From Hymenobacter psoromatis (lineage in GTDB: Bacteria > Bacteroidota > Bacteroidia > Cytophagales > Hymenobacteraceae), in assembly GCF_020012125.1 (NCBI RefSeq), contig NZ_JAIFAG010000002.1, positions 62,001-126,000 of the forward strand: 64,000 nucleotides of DNA, in the 5' to 3' direction. Positions 1 through 8,240 of this stretch are shown here, piece by piece; the stretch's first letter is position 1, and every line of letters starts with the position of its first letter. A model generated the notes under the pieces. It saw nothing but the letters and a program-made list of their open reading frames with translations. It made no database searches and was not told where the DNA came from. The translations under genes and the position numbers were made by a program.

Positions 1-1
1 A

Positions 2-682
2 ATGCGTGTAAGTGATTCCCTAGCTGCGCCCGTGTTGATTCCAGCAAAGGAAATACTTACCTTAGGCTGGATAGTGCCAGCTTATGACCAGCTTGTTTTG
101 TCCCTGGATGAGTCCTACTTGGATTTACTCAAACAACTAAGTGGTCTATCCTTACGCAAGCCCGAACCTGCCGCCGCAGCCGCTTTGCAACAGTTAACCA
201 CTATTCTCGGGGGTGGAGTGCAGGAAGATAACGGCCGTTTTTATTTAGTTTTTCCAAAGGAAAAGCGCTTAGAAATGAATATGGTGGCTGAGGGCTTGCG
301 CAAGTTTGGCACCCTGCAAAAATTGCTGGCGAACGGCAGGCTCACACTTAAATCCACCTTATTCTGGGATGAGCCCGAAGCTAATCTTAATCCAGCCCTG
401 CTAAAGAAACTCGCTGCTGTTCTGGCCGAGTTGGCCCGGCAGGGATTCCAGATTATTCTCGCTACGCATAGCTCATTTCTATTAAAGCAGTTGCATATTC
501 TCAATCATGAGAAGACGTCAATACCATTGCCTATCCACTACTTCGGCCTCAATGCTCAGCCTGGTGAATCCACTGTAGTAACTACCACCAATGACTTTGC
601 AGAACTGCCCGACATTGTGGCACTGGATGAAGAATTGGCTCAAGCAGGCGAGTTTTTAGACGTGCTAAACGACGACGAGTAG
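2..682 (+). CDS. AAA/ABC-type ATPase, C-terminal part (5' end outside window)
   Basis: Only the C-terminal portion is present. There is no Walker A, so the visible ATG at position 2 is probably an internal Met. Seen: a signature-like segment (residues 93-104, MVAEGLRKFGTL), a Walker B with catalytic Glu (FWDEPEANLNP, D123 E124) and an H-switch (ATHSSFL, H156). This arrangement is typical of SMC/RecF/OLD-like AAA_21/AAA_15 ATPases that drive many defence complexes. The stop is one base before the ATG of the next gene, so the two are surely co-transcribed and likely work together. The specific family cannot be named without the N-terminus. Confidence 0.8.
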   Translation: MRVSDSLAAPVLIPAKEILTLGWIVPAYDQLVLSLDESYLDLLKQLSGLSLRKPEPAAAAALQQLTTILGGGVQEDNGRFYLVFPKEKRLEMNMVAEGLRKFGTLQKLLANGRLTLKSTLFWDEPEANLNPALLKKLAAVLAELARQGFQIILATHSSFLLKQLHILNHEKTSIPLPIHYFGLNAQPGESTVVTTTNDFAELPDIVALDEELAQAGEFLDVLNDDE

Positions 683-683
683 C

Positions 684-1274
684 ATGGCTCAACATTTTAC
701 AGAAGGCGAGGGGTCGAATGTAGTAGAATTGTCATTTCCCGATTCGTGGGTAGTAGTAAAATACGACCAGCCAGGCCCGTATTTCTACCAGCGCTGCATC
801 AAGCCGATAGGGGCTGGTATGACGGCCGTTGATTTTGTGGCCGCTACAGGCGACAATAGCCGCTTATGGCTGATTGAAGTTAAGGATTTTCGAGGCTACG
901 AAGTAGAAAACCGCAAGCGCTTGATTTCGGGCAGCCTGGGCGTGGAGGTAATGAGCAATTTTCTGGATACCCTTGCGGGCTTGTTTGCGGGCATCCACGG
1001 GCAGCAGTCCGAGCTACGTGGTTTAGAGCCTGCCTTCCGCAACCCGAATCTAGAAGTACGCGCAACGTTACTAGTCGCTACCGACCCGATGCCTGACCAA
1101 ACCAATGTGAAACAGCTGCCGCCAAGGGAGCAGAAGCGGCTGGCAGCTGAGCTAACTTGGCGCGGCAACCTGCTTCGGGACTTTGAATCACGTCTTAAAA
1201 AGCCGTTTCGATTCCACGTACACCTGTTTGATTACCAGCAAATCGCAGCTCGGTTCGAATGGACTGCCAACTAA
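684..1274 (+). CDS. Unknown protein with PD-(D/E)XK-like nuclease core, partner of upstream ATPase
   Basis: 196 residues with no signal peptide or membrane segment. The segment AVDFVAATGDNSRLWLIEVK has the spacing of a PD-(D/E)XK nuclease core: D50, a short turn, then a hydrophobic strand ending E65-V-K67. The rest (LVATDPMPDQ, two basic patches near the C-terminus) is not recognised. The gene begins one base after the ATPase stop. An ATPase plus a small nuclease in a two-gene operon is a recurring anti-phage layout, but nuclease activity and defence are inferences from one motif and from the neighbourhood. It could instead be a non-catalytic ATPase partner. Confidence 0.6.
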   Translation: MAQHFTEGEGSNVVELSFPDSWVVVKYDQPGPYFYQRCIKPIGAGMTAVDFVAATGDNSRLWLIEVKDFRGYEVENRKRLISGSLGVEVMSNFLDTLAGLFAGIHGQQSELRGLEPAFRNPNLEVRATLLVATDPMPDQTNVKQLPPREQKRLAAELTWRGNLLRDFESRLKKPFRFHVHLFDYQQIAARFEWTAN

Positions 1275-1550
1275 AACTACTTTAAATTATTTCCGACCAT
1301 ATCCCAGCATTTCAAAACCTGCCAGCACCTCTACCTCAACCTTACGGTGCCAGCCACTGACAGCTCCTCTTCGAACGGGTGATGAAAGACATTTTCAAGA
1401 CGCTTACTGATTAAGAGCAAAAGAATCGTGGCTATGTCAATCTGGATAAGGTGGCTTGCACCCCTATTAATGTTCTGAAAGCTAAGTTAGGAATTTGGCA
1501 GTAATTGTTTTATTTCAAGATGATTAATTAATTTAAAAGTTTAGACTGCA

Positions 1551-3458
1551 TTGGAACAAGCTGAAGACTATAAAATCGCTCTGAATTTCCTCAGAATCGA
1601 GCAAAGAGAATTTAGTTTTACGATTTATATCGTAGAAAAAATTCTCTTTGATTTTGATATTGACTATAGGAAAGCTAACGGAATATACTCTTACAACTTG
1701 CCTAATGACGACGGCGAATACGATAAATATTGGGTAAGCTTTGTTGGTTTTGATAAGTCTGTGCCTTATCAATGTTCCAGTGCAAGTAACTATAGTTTGA
1801 CTAATAGATTTATAGAATACAAGTTGATCGAAAGAATAGATTCAGTTTATGGAGGTAAGAATTTTGACACTCATAAAGGCAAGTTTGGGATTGGTGTATT
1901 ATTTTATACAAAGTTTTATCCTGAAGGCGCTGAATGTATAGATATTCGCCCTTATCACATGAGTACAGGAAACAGCTTTGGGGTTTTAATTAATTATAGG
2001 TTCATTAACAAGACAGAGCAGTCAAGCAGAAAAATTCAACAGTTAAGCTTGAGTTTAGATGCTAGGGGGTTTAGCAATAAGGATTACTACATTGATAACT
2101 TAAGTAAGATCAAGGGGTTTTTAAATAATTTCTTTGGTTCCATTCTTACTGATTTGGTGGAAGGCGTTTCATTTTCTAATAAGCTTACAACATTTGATGC
2201 TGAGTTATTAAATGAACGAGTATATCTGATAGGTGATGATGTTAAAGTATTAAATCCTTTCTTAGGGTTGAAGCAAAAGCAAGCAAAACCTTTAAAAATG
2301 GTCTCTGATGAAGTGACTTTTTACTTTTTATATGAACAGGGCGAAGGAGAGTATGCTAAGTCTGTACTCGAAGGTCTTAAAGGATCTGCTTTTCCTAACG
2401 TTTTTTCCGGCATAGAGGATTTCTTTGGAATACCTGTCGGTAAGAACTTCAAAGCTAGCTATCTACACGATTGGAGCGCAGAGGGTATCCTAAATAAGAT
2501 AGAAGAAATACGAGCTTCAGCCAGTGGTAAAATTATAACTATAGGGATTTTACCAAGTAAAGAACACCCTGATAATAATAGAAAATATTATTTATTAAAG
2601 TACTATTTTACGAATGAAAAAATGCCACTTCAGCTTATTACGAAACCCGTAATATCTAATGGTAAAACATTCGAATACTCGATTGCCAATATTGCGTTGC
2701 AGATTTTCTGCAAACTAGGCGGATATCCCTGGAAAATAGAACCCAGTAATGACAATTGTTTGATAGTAGGTCTAGGCCAATCCTACCGCTATGAAACAAA
2801 AGAAAATCAACGAGTTATTAAAAAAACTCTTGCTTATTCTGTTCTAACGGATTCTAGTGGGATATTTAAGTCGATTAAGATTTTAGCCAATAATACAGAT
2901 GAGAGATATTTGAGTGAACTGGAAAGAAACTTGTTATCCATCCTGGGAGAATCAATGGCAAGTTTTACTAAAATTGCGATTCATACACCTTTCAGATTGA
3001 ATAGGGAAACGATGGATAAGCTATCGGCAAAATGCAGTATTAGAGGAATTGAGTTAGTAATTATTGTAATAAATGAGAAAAACGATTTTTTCGGATACCA
3101 CACTAAAGGCAATACACTAATTCCCTACGAAAGCAGCTATGTGAAGATTTCAGGGGGAGAATACCTGATATGGTTTGAAGGGTTAAAAAAAGGTAGTCCC
3201 AAAGCTTCGAAAAGAGTTCCAGGGCCAATATCAATTAGCTTTCTTCATAGTAATATAAATGACTTCAATGAAGAGCATCGGCAACTTTACCTTCAGGACT
3301 GCATTAATTTATCGGGTGCGAACTGGAAAGGATTCAAGGCTAAGAATGTCCCAGTTTCAATGTATTACTGCCAAGAAATAGCAGAGTTTCTAAAGCACTT
3401 TGAAGAATATAATTTAGATAAGGTAAGTTTCGATAACGATTTCCCTTGGTTTTTGTAA
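1551..3458 (+). CDS. Prokaryotic Argonaute (pAgo), catalytically inactive PIWI
   Basis: 635 residues from a TTG start, the only plausible initiator near the 5' end of the frame. The C-terminal third is a PIWI domain: LQIFCKLGGYPWKI (383-396), IVGLGQS (405-411), the IAIH segment (475-478) and the terminal CQEIAEFLKHF...FPWFL block. A MID domain lies before it (about 250-380; YYLLK..., Q361). The first catalytic Asp of the DEDX tetrad is Gly409, and no Asp follows IH478, so slicing is not expected. Residues 1-250 resemble N/L1/L2-type sequence, with no clear PAZ. The SIR2 gene starts one base after the stop. This suggests guide-directed sensing coupled to NAD depletion. The DNA is visibly AT-rich compared with both flanks, consistent with transfer. 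Short (SPARSA-like) versus long-B assignment is open. Confidence 0.85.
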   Translation: MEQAEDYKIALNFLRIEQREFSFTIYIVEKILFDFDIDYRKANGIYSYNLPNDDGEYDKYWVSFVGFDKSVPYQCSSASNYSLTNRFIEYKLIERIDSVYGGKNFDTHKGKFGIGVLFYTKFYPEGAECIDIRPYHMSTGNSFGVLINYRFINKTEQSSRKIQQLSLSLDARGFSNKDYYIDNLSKIKGFLNNFFGSILTDLVEGVSFSNKLTTFDAELLNERVYLIGDDVKVLNPFLGLKQKQAKPLKMVSDEVTFYFLYEQGEGEYAKSVLEGLKGSAFPNVFSGIEDFFGIPVGKNFKASYLHDWSAEGILNKIEEIRASASGKIITIGILPSKEHPDNNRKYYLLKYYFTNEKMPLQLITKPVISNGKTFEYSIANIALQIFCKLGGYPWKIEPSNDNCLIVGLGQSYRYETKENQRVIKKTLAYSVLTDSSGIFKSIKILANNTDERYLSELERNLLSILGESMASFTKIAIHTPFRLNRETMDKLSAKCSIRGIELVIIVINEKNDFFGYHTKGNTLIPYESSYVKISGGEYLIWFEGLKKGSPKASKRVPGPISISFLHSNINDFNEEHRQLYLQDCINLSGANWKGFKAKNVPVSMYYCQEIAEFLKHFEEYNLDKVSFDNDFPWFL

Positions 3459-3459
3459 T

Positions 3460-4560
3460 ATGGCTTATCATTTCGCTTCAGATAAGATTATTGTTCTCTT
3501 GGGTGCAGGGGCTAGTGTAGACGCTGGAATTCCTCATTCTAATAAGATGATTGAGCGGATTCAGGAAAAGCTCAATAATTCATGGAGTGATTATAAAGAG
3601 CTCTATTATTATATTAAAAGCTTAATCTATTCAACCCAGGCTGCTAAAGGTGATGTCAATTTTAACATTGAATCTTTAGTTGCGGTCCTTAACGAACTTG
3701 TGAAGATCAAAAACAAAAGCCATGGCATATATGGGTTTGTTGGCAGTTGGGAAAAGGATATGCCTTCGGCGGTGGGTACTAATTTCGAAAATGTTGTTAA
3801 GCTTAAAGAATTAATTCTTAGGGAGCTTAGAGACAAATGGATTCCTTTAGCAGACAAATCAACGTCTAGCTATTACAAAGAAATGGTAAGCTTTGCGGAA
3901 GAACTGGAACAACCTCTACGGGTATTCTCTTTAAACTACGATTTATGTATAGAAGAGAATTGCAAGGGACCAGGACAACGTGTTGAGAGGGGGTTTACTG
4001 ATGAACGGTTCTGGGATTATACTAGATTCCAGACCAAAGAATTAGAAATTTCGCCTACTATCTACCTCTACAAACTTCACGGTTCCATTGACTGGATGAG
4101 AAGAGAAGATGGAAGGCTAACTTATTCAGACTCTACATCAGGAATAGAGACTAATCAATTGGAAATAATTTTTGGGTTGCAGCATAAAATGCAATCTTAT
4201 GATCCCTACTTGTTCTCACTTTATGAATTTCGTGAATATTGCCTGGGTGCAGATGTGATTTTAGTAGCAGGGTATGGATTCGCAGATGACCACGTTAATA
4301 GAATTATTACTCAAGCCTTGACTTCCAAAGAAGGCAAGAAAATGGTTGTCAATACTATTCTTGGGAACTGGACAGAGGCCCGATATAAGTCTTTTGTAAG
4401 AGAGGCGCTACACCTAAGCAGTGGCGTTGTGGCAGTGGATGACAACAATATTATAGTGGAGAATATGACATCAGCACAGTTTTTTACCACAAAAATTAGC
4501 AAAAAATATTTCCAAGGATTCTATGACACTAGTAACAGCAACGGAGATTTCCTTGAGTAA
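3460..4560 (+). CDS. SIR2-like NADase effector paired with pAgo
   Basis: 366 residues. Seen: an N-terminal nucleotide-binding loop LLGAGASVDAGIP (13-25), FSLNYD (N159, D161), the catalytic His in YLYKLHGSIDW (H207), and GYGFADDHVN (271-280). These are the hallmarks of the SIR2_2 family that hydrolyses NAD in anti-phage systems. There is no membrane segment and no obvious APAZ domain after residue 290, so unlike SPARSA the SIR2 and APAZ-like modules are not fused here. The ATG is one base after the Argonaute stop, so translation is probably coupled. Likely role: abortive-infection effector switched on when the pAgo finds its target. Confidence 0.87.
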   Translation: MAYHFASDKIIVLLGAGASVDAGIPHSNKMIERIQEKLNNSWSDYKELYYYIKSLIYSTQAAKGDVNFNIESLVAVLNELVKIKNKSHGIYGFVGSWEKDMPSAVGTNFENVVKLKELILRELRDKWIPLADKSTSSYYKEMVSFAEELEQPLRVFSLNYDLCIEENCKGPGQRVERGFTDERFWDYTRFQTKELEISPTIYLYKLHGSIDWMRREDGRLTYSDSTSGIETNQLEIIFGLQHKMQSYDPYLFSLYEFREYCLGADVILVAGYGFADDHVNRIITQALTSKEGKKMVVNTILGNWTEARYKSFVREALHLSSGVVAVDDNNIIVENMTSAQFFTTKISKKYFQGFYDTSNSNGDFLE

Positions 4561-4744
4561 TTACCTGGTTGTGATATGTGGAGTGGTTCTGTAAAAGCGG
4601 ATAGTAGTCAGGGCGAGAGAGGGTGTTTTTAAAGCCATTTGCTTATCTTCAACGTTCTGGCCTACTTACCCTTTTACACTGTATAAACTGGTGTCGAATC
4701 CGGTTTGAATAAAGGTCTTGCAACATTCAACAAGTTTCATTAAA

Positions 4745-5542
4745 ATGGATGTGTTTGAAAGAAAATTCGACTTACTAGAAAATGCTCGGAATTTTATCGA
4801 AGAGTCTATATATGATGTTGAAAGAGCCAAAGACAAACCTAGTAAATGGTCTTTTGCAATTCTTCATCTTATACAAGGACTTGAACTACTGATTAAACAT
4901 TTGTTAGCATCTAATCATAAAATGCTAGTGTATGAAAACATTGATAATCCTAAAAACACAGTTTCACTACAACAAGGGCTAGACAGGCTTATTTCTTTTG
5001 ATTCAATTACTATTGAGGAGAAAGAGAAACGGGCTATTATAAGCGCCATTAAGTACAGAAATAGTATTGTCCATTTTGAATATGATTTAAATGAAAAACA
5101 AGCAGAAGCAATATATTGTGAATTATTTGAGTTCATACACTTCTTCTATAGGAAACATATAAATTCTGATTTGCAAGATATCATTGATAAAGAACTGAGG
5201 TATACGGAAGCTGAATTACTAAGTAAGTTTAAGAAGCGATTTATTATATATCATGGTCAAGATATGGATAACAAGCATCCATTATCAATTGTAGAAGCTC
5301 AGTTTTTTAATGGTTATAGAATAGAAACCCAAATATTTAAAAGAGTAGCTTTTGGTAAGGACGATAATTTTGAGCTATTTAGTCAAGATATATGCGGGGA
5401 TTGTGGAGTAAAAAAGGCCATGTATCACACAAACGGTTGCGACCATGAGCAATGCCCTAAGTGCAGCGGGCAAGTCATCAGTTGTAAATGCATTATAGAA
5501 GAGCTTGTAGAAATAGACGAGAGTGCAGAGTTAAGTAGCTAG
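4745..5542 (+). CDS. HEPN-like protein with C-terminal zinc ribbon
   Basis: 265 residues from ATG 4745; an in-frame TTG at 4718 would add nine. The N-terminal half is helical and contains YRNSIVHF, an R-X4-H motif (R105...H110 from the ATG) as in HEPN ribonucleases and nucleotide-binding toxins. The C-terminus holds CGDCG, CDHEQCPKC and CKC cysteine clusters, which is a zinc-ribbon pattern. The AT-rich composition matches the Argonaute pair 185 bp upstream, so it may belong to the same imported segment. Whether it is a third component, a separate RNase toxin or a binding protein cannot be told from sequence. Confidence 0.6.
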   Translation: MDVFERKFDLLENARNFIEESIYDVERAKDKPSKWSFAILHLIQGLELLIKHLLASNHKMLVYENIDNPKNTVSLQQGLDRLISFDSITIEEKEKRAIISAIKYRNSIVHFEYDLNEKQAEAIYCELFEFIHFFYRKHINSDLQDIIDKELRYTEAELLSKFKKRFIIYHGQDMDNKHPLSIVEAQFFNGYRIETQIFKRVAFGKDDNFELFSQDICGDCGVKKAMYHTNGCDHEQCPKCSGQVISCKCIIEELVEIDESAELSS

Positions 5543-5679
5543 ATGGCATATGCCCCGTCCCACCCAAATTAGGAACGAGGTGGTCGAGTGAAGCCAGACA
5601 GAATAAGGCCTTATTTCTTCAGTGTTAAGCAAGAGAAGTAGTTGCATAAATCTAGTTTATGCTCGAGCGATAACACGGC

Positions 5680-6363
5680 TCAGGTTTCTTCTGAATTCCG
5701 CGTTAGAGCCGTTGCCCGCCAATATAAGCGCTTGACTTGCTCGGCCCGAAAGGCCTTGCCGGTGCGGGTCAGAAAGCGTAGCGCATTCAGCTTCGTGGCA
5801 ATTTGAGAGTAATTGAACCCCTTCTCGTGCAGCAGCAAAATGTGCGCCGCCGCCCGCTCGTTGTGCTCACTGGTCAGCGCATTCGCCTGGTTGCGGTCCC
5901 GACCCTTTTGGGTTGCCGCCAGCGTGAGATTCGCTGGGGTACCGAGTTGGGCTCCCCGCGCCTTCTTGGCTGCGAGCGCATCCTTCGTCCGTTTCGAGAT
6001 GGTTTCGCGCTCGTGTTGCGCGAGCACTGCGAATAGGCCCACGGTAAGGGTGTTGGCATCGGGCATGTCGCAGCAGACAAAGTCCACGCCCGAGTCGCGG
6101 AGCTGGAAGATGAAGCCCGCATTGCGCGAGAGCCGGTCGAGCTTGGCGATGAGCAGGGTTGCGCCGCGCGCTTTGGCCAGGGCGATAGCCGCTGCCAACT
6201 GGGACCGCTCATTTTTCTTGCCGGACTCTACCTCGACGAATTCTCCTGCTAAAGGCGTTGCCTGGACGAAGGCCCCCACGGCCGCTCGCTGGGCTTCCAG
6301 CCCGAGCCCTGACTGCCCTTGTTTCTGGGTGGAGACGCGCAGGTAGCTGACGTAGGATTTCAT
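5680..6363 (-). CDS. Serine recombinase (resolvase/invertase family)
   Basis: 227 residues. The N-terminal catalytic domain begins SYVSYLRVSTQKQGQSGLGL, with Ser11 as the expected nucleophile, followed by LLIAKLDRLSRNAGFI and the long-helix segment LAQHERETISKRTKDAL. A short C-terminal helix-turn-helix lies near GFNYSQIATKLNAL. The size matches small resolvase/invertases, not large phage integrases. It is closely related to the gene at 6504 on the other strand; the two diverge from a 140-bp gap that may hold their recombination site. The codon-rich GC composition is unlike the AT-rich island just upstream. Confidence 0.92.
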   Translation of the reverse strand: MKSYVSYLRVSTQKQGQSGLGLEAQRAAVGAFVQATPLAGEFVEVESGKKNERSQLAAAIALAKARGATLLIAKLDRLSRNAGFIFQLRDSGVDFVCCDMPDANTLTVGLFAVLAQHERETISKRTKDALAAKKARGAQLGTPANLTLAATQKGRDRNQANALTSEHNERAAAHILLLHEKGFNYSQIATKLNALRFLTRTGKAFRAEQVKRLYWRATALTRNSEET

Positions 6364-6382
6364 GAACGAGGCAGTACTCGGA

Positions 6383-6390
6383 CAAAAGTA
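6383..6390 (-). promoter_or_regulatory. Possible Bacteroidota -7 box (TACTTTTG) for recombinase
   Basis: Read on the minus strand this is TACTTTTG, matching the Bacteroidota TAnnTTTG promoter element 20 bp before the recombinase ATG. No convincing TTTG -33 element was seen at the usual distance, so confidence is low. Confidence 0.3.
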
Positions 6391-6503
6391 CCCCTTGTTT
6401 ACCTAATTTCACATGCTTTAAACGAGCGTTTAACAAATGACTATACCCCCTATCTTCGGGCGAATTCTGGCTGAGACGTCCTTTTGTACTTGCCTTTTGT
6501 ACC

Positions 6504-7178
6504 ATGACCCCGTTGCGGACCTACACGCCTTACTATAGGGTCTCCACCCAAAAGCAGGGTAACTCGGGTTTGGGGCTCGAAGCGCAGCAAGTCGCCGTCC
6601 GCGCTTTCGTTGCCGACCCGGCTCAGCTGCTGGGGGAGTTTATTGAAGTGGAGAGCGGGAAGAAGAACCAGCGCCCCCAGCTGCTCGCCGCCATGGCCGA
6701 CGCCCGGCGGGTGGGTAGCACGCTGCTCATCGCCAAACTCGACCGCCTCTCCCGCAACGCCAGTTTCATCCTGGCGCTCCGCGACTCGGGCGTCGATTTC
6801 GTTTGCTGCGACATGCCCGATGCCAATACCCTTACCGTGGGCCTCTTCGCCGTGCTCGCCCAACACGAGCGCGAGACCATCTCCAAACGCACGAAGGATG
6901 CGCTCGCGGCGAAGAAAGCACGGGGGGCTCAGTTGGGCACGCCGGCCAATCTGACGGCCGCGGCCCGGCAGCAGAGCCTCTTGGTGCGGCGACAGCAAAT
7001 TACTCAACATCCGGGGCTACGCCAAGCGGCGGCATTCATTACGTCCCGGCGGGCCCAGGGGGTGAGTTTTCGCCAGTTGGCAAGTGAACTCAATGCGCTC
7101 GGCTTTACGGCCCCGCGCGGGGGGACCTTCAACCAAAAGCAGGTGCAGCGGCTTTCCGACCGTCTTACAGTAGCTTAA
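6504..7178 (+). CDS. Serine recombinase, divergent paralogue of 5680-6363
   Basis: 224 residues with the same architecture: PYYRVSTQKQGNSGLGL (Ser15 nucleophile), LLIAKLDRLSRNASFI, and the near-identical block RTKDALAAKKARGAQLGTPA. The C-terminal helix-turn-helix (GVSFRQLASELNALGF) differs most from its sister, so the two may bind different sites. The start is ATG 6504, which gives the family motif at the usual distance. No cargo gene lies between the two recombinases. Likely function: resolution or inversion of the mobile segment around it. Confidence 0.92.
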   Translation: MTPLRTYTPYYRVSTQKQGNSGLGLEAQQVAVRAFVADPAQLLGEFIEVESGKKNQRPQLLAAMADARRVGSTLLIAKLDRLSRNASFILALRDSGVDFVCCDMPDANTLTVGLFAVLAQHERETISKRTKDALAAKKARGAQLGTPANLTAAARQQSLLVRRQQITQHPGLRQAAAFITSRRAQGVSFRQLASELNALGFTAPRGGTFNQKQVQRLSDRLTVA

Positions 7179-7356
7179 AGAGTAACTCTATGGGGGGCAT
7201 GGGAAACCGCTGACTTACTCTTATCGAGGTAACGGCTCACCTAGCCACCCGGATGATACCTTTTCAGATGAAGCCGAGTGACTTTATTTATTTTTTGCGG
7301 TAGCAAAACCTCCGCTCACTCGGTATCCCCGCTAGCACCTAAACTGCTTCCTACTT

Positions 7357-7634
7357 ATGCGCTTTTTCCAAGTTGCCGCTACGCTGGGTTTTCTCTTCCC
7401 CGCCGGTCTGCCAAGCAAGGCACAATCCTCTGCCCCAGTCCGCGTGTTGGTGCATCCGGGCACGGAGTTACTGCAAATCATTCACCTGCTGTCTGATACT
7501 GCTCAGGTGGCAGCGTCTACTTACAACACGGAGGTCGTGCGCTATTTTGCGCCATATCGGCGGCACCCAGCCGTGTTGGCGGCCCGGCACCTATCACGCG
7601 GGATTAGCTGTGACTACCCAGTGCGCCTGAGTTG
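7357..7634 (+). pseudogene. Exported DUF4932-like protein, 5' stump cut by repeat element
   Basis: The frame opens with a signal peptide (MRFFQVAATLGFLFPAGLPSKAQ) and continues about 70 residues: RVLVHPGTELLQIIHLLS, YFAPYRRHPAVLAA, CDYPVRLSW. The rhythm (ELL...LS, a tyrosine-rich YF-YR-HP segment) recalls DUF4932 proteins of Bacteroidota. That family assignment is tentative. Homology-like sequence stops exactly where the 26-bp terminal repeat begins at 7634; read-through continues to a stop at 7728. The gene is therefore a stump disrupted by the element. Confidence 0.6.
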
Positions 7635-7759
7635 GAGAGCATCAAAAAGTGTGGGGCAGTTAGGTGGCAATAAACGATTGGCCAGGTTCTTCATGATGAT
7701 GGCCAAGGTACCACGGAAGGTAATCTGATTTGTCTGCCCCACACTTTTTGATGCTCTCC
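7634..7759. mobile_element. 126-bp inverted-repeat element (MITE-like)
   Basis: Bounded by a perfect 26-bp inverted repeat: GGAGAGCATCAAAAAGTGTG... at 7634-7659 and its exact complement at 7734-7759. The 74-bp interior has no gene. A further end copy, in the same orientation as the right end, lies at 8203-8228, so an outer element of 595 bp (7634-8228) is also possible. Related ends occur at 53187 and 53302. It interrupts an exported-protein gene on its left and abuts a decayed gene on its right. Confidence 0.75.
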
Positions 7760-8146
7760 CGGAGTAGCCGGCACGGCCGTCGGCGGCAGTAGTTTTTCGA
7801 CCCGCACCTGATGCTGCCAGTAGTCGCCAAAGTCGTAGGTATACGTAAACTTATCATTGGCCCGCCACGCAAAATCGCCGAGGTGGACCCGCCGGGCATC
7901 CTCGACATACCACGTGCCGCCCGCGTAGCTCAGGCCGTAGTCCTTGCCCCAGAGATGAAAGCAGTGCAGGTGCCAGTTCTCCCAACCCATCACCACTTAG
8001 AAGGCGTGGTGCAGTTCGGCCAGGGTCGTATCGCCCTGCACGAGCACGCGCCGGCAGATTTGCGGGCTGATGCCCAGTAGATGAATCTTGAGTTGGTAGA
8101 CGGCCGCCAGGCGGTCAAGAGTTGAAGCAGCAGGTGGTTGGGTCAT
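7760..8146 (-). pseudogene. Plasmid pRiA4b ORF-3-like protein, decayed
   Basis: Reading leftward from ATG 8146: MTQPPAASTLDRLAAVYQL, IHLLGISPQICRRVLV, LAELHHAF, then a TAA stop (7997-7999), then in the same frame VVMGWENWHLHCFHLWGKDY and FTYTYDFGDYWQHQVRVEKL. This is the family pattern (VxMGWxxxHLHxF..., YDFGDxWxH). The stop replaces what is normally Gln. The C-terminus is cut at the repeat end at 7759. ORF-3-like genes often travel as passengers on insertion elements, in line with the flanking 26-bp ends. Confidence 0.75.
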
Positions 8147-8202
8147 GGTCTTCACCGACGAGTACGGCCTCCCAAGTTAGCCGCAGAAGCGGCTGCCCCC
8201 TA

Positions 8203-8228
8203 CTGCCCCACACTGTTTGATGCTCTCC
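8203..8228 (-). repeat. 26-bp terminal repeat copy
   Basis: Same sequence as the right end at 7734-7759 apart from one T-to-G change (CACTGTTTGATG against CACTTTTTGATG). It lies 12 bp before the IS701-like element and may be the true right end of an element beginning at 7634. Confidence 0.8.
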
Positions 8229-8240
8229 ATACTTGCTTTA

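Noticed and set aside
1275..1550. Possible decayed gene between the nuclease-like and Argonaute genes (segments resembling FERVMKDIFKTLTD and NRGYVNLDKVACTPINVLKAKLG)
   Set aside because: Only short frame pieces without a recognisable family; could be chance.
4690..4705. GTGTCGAATCCGG resembling a tRNA T-loop
   Set aside because: No matching acceptor, anticodon or D-arm around it; no tRNA can be folded.
5803..6346. Long open frames opposite the serine recombinase genes
   Set aside because: They are antisense shadows caused by high GC and third-position bias; the recombinase motifs are on the other strand.
7621..7637. GTGCGCCTGAGTTGGAG at 7621 nearly repeated at 14761
   Set aside because: One such near-match of 17 bases is expected by chance in a window this size, and no similarity extends beyond it.
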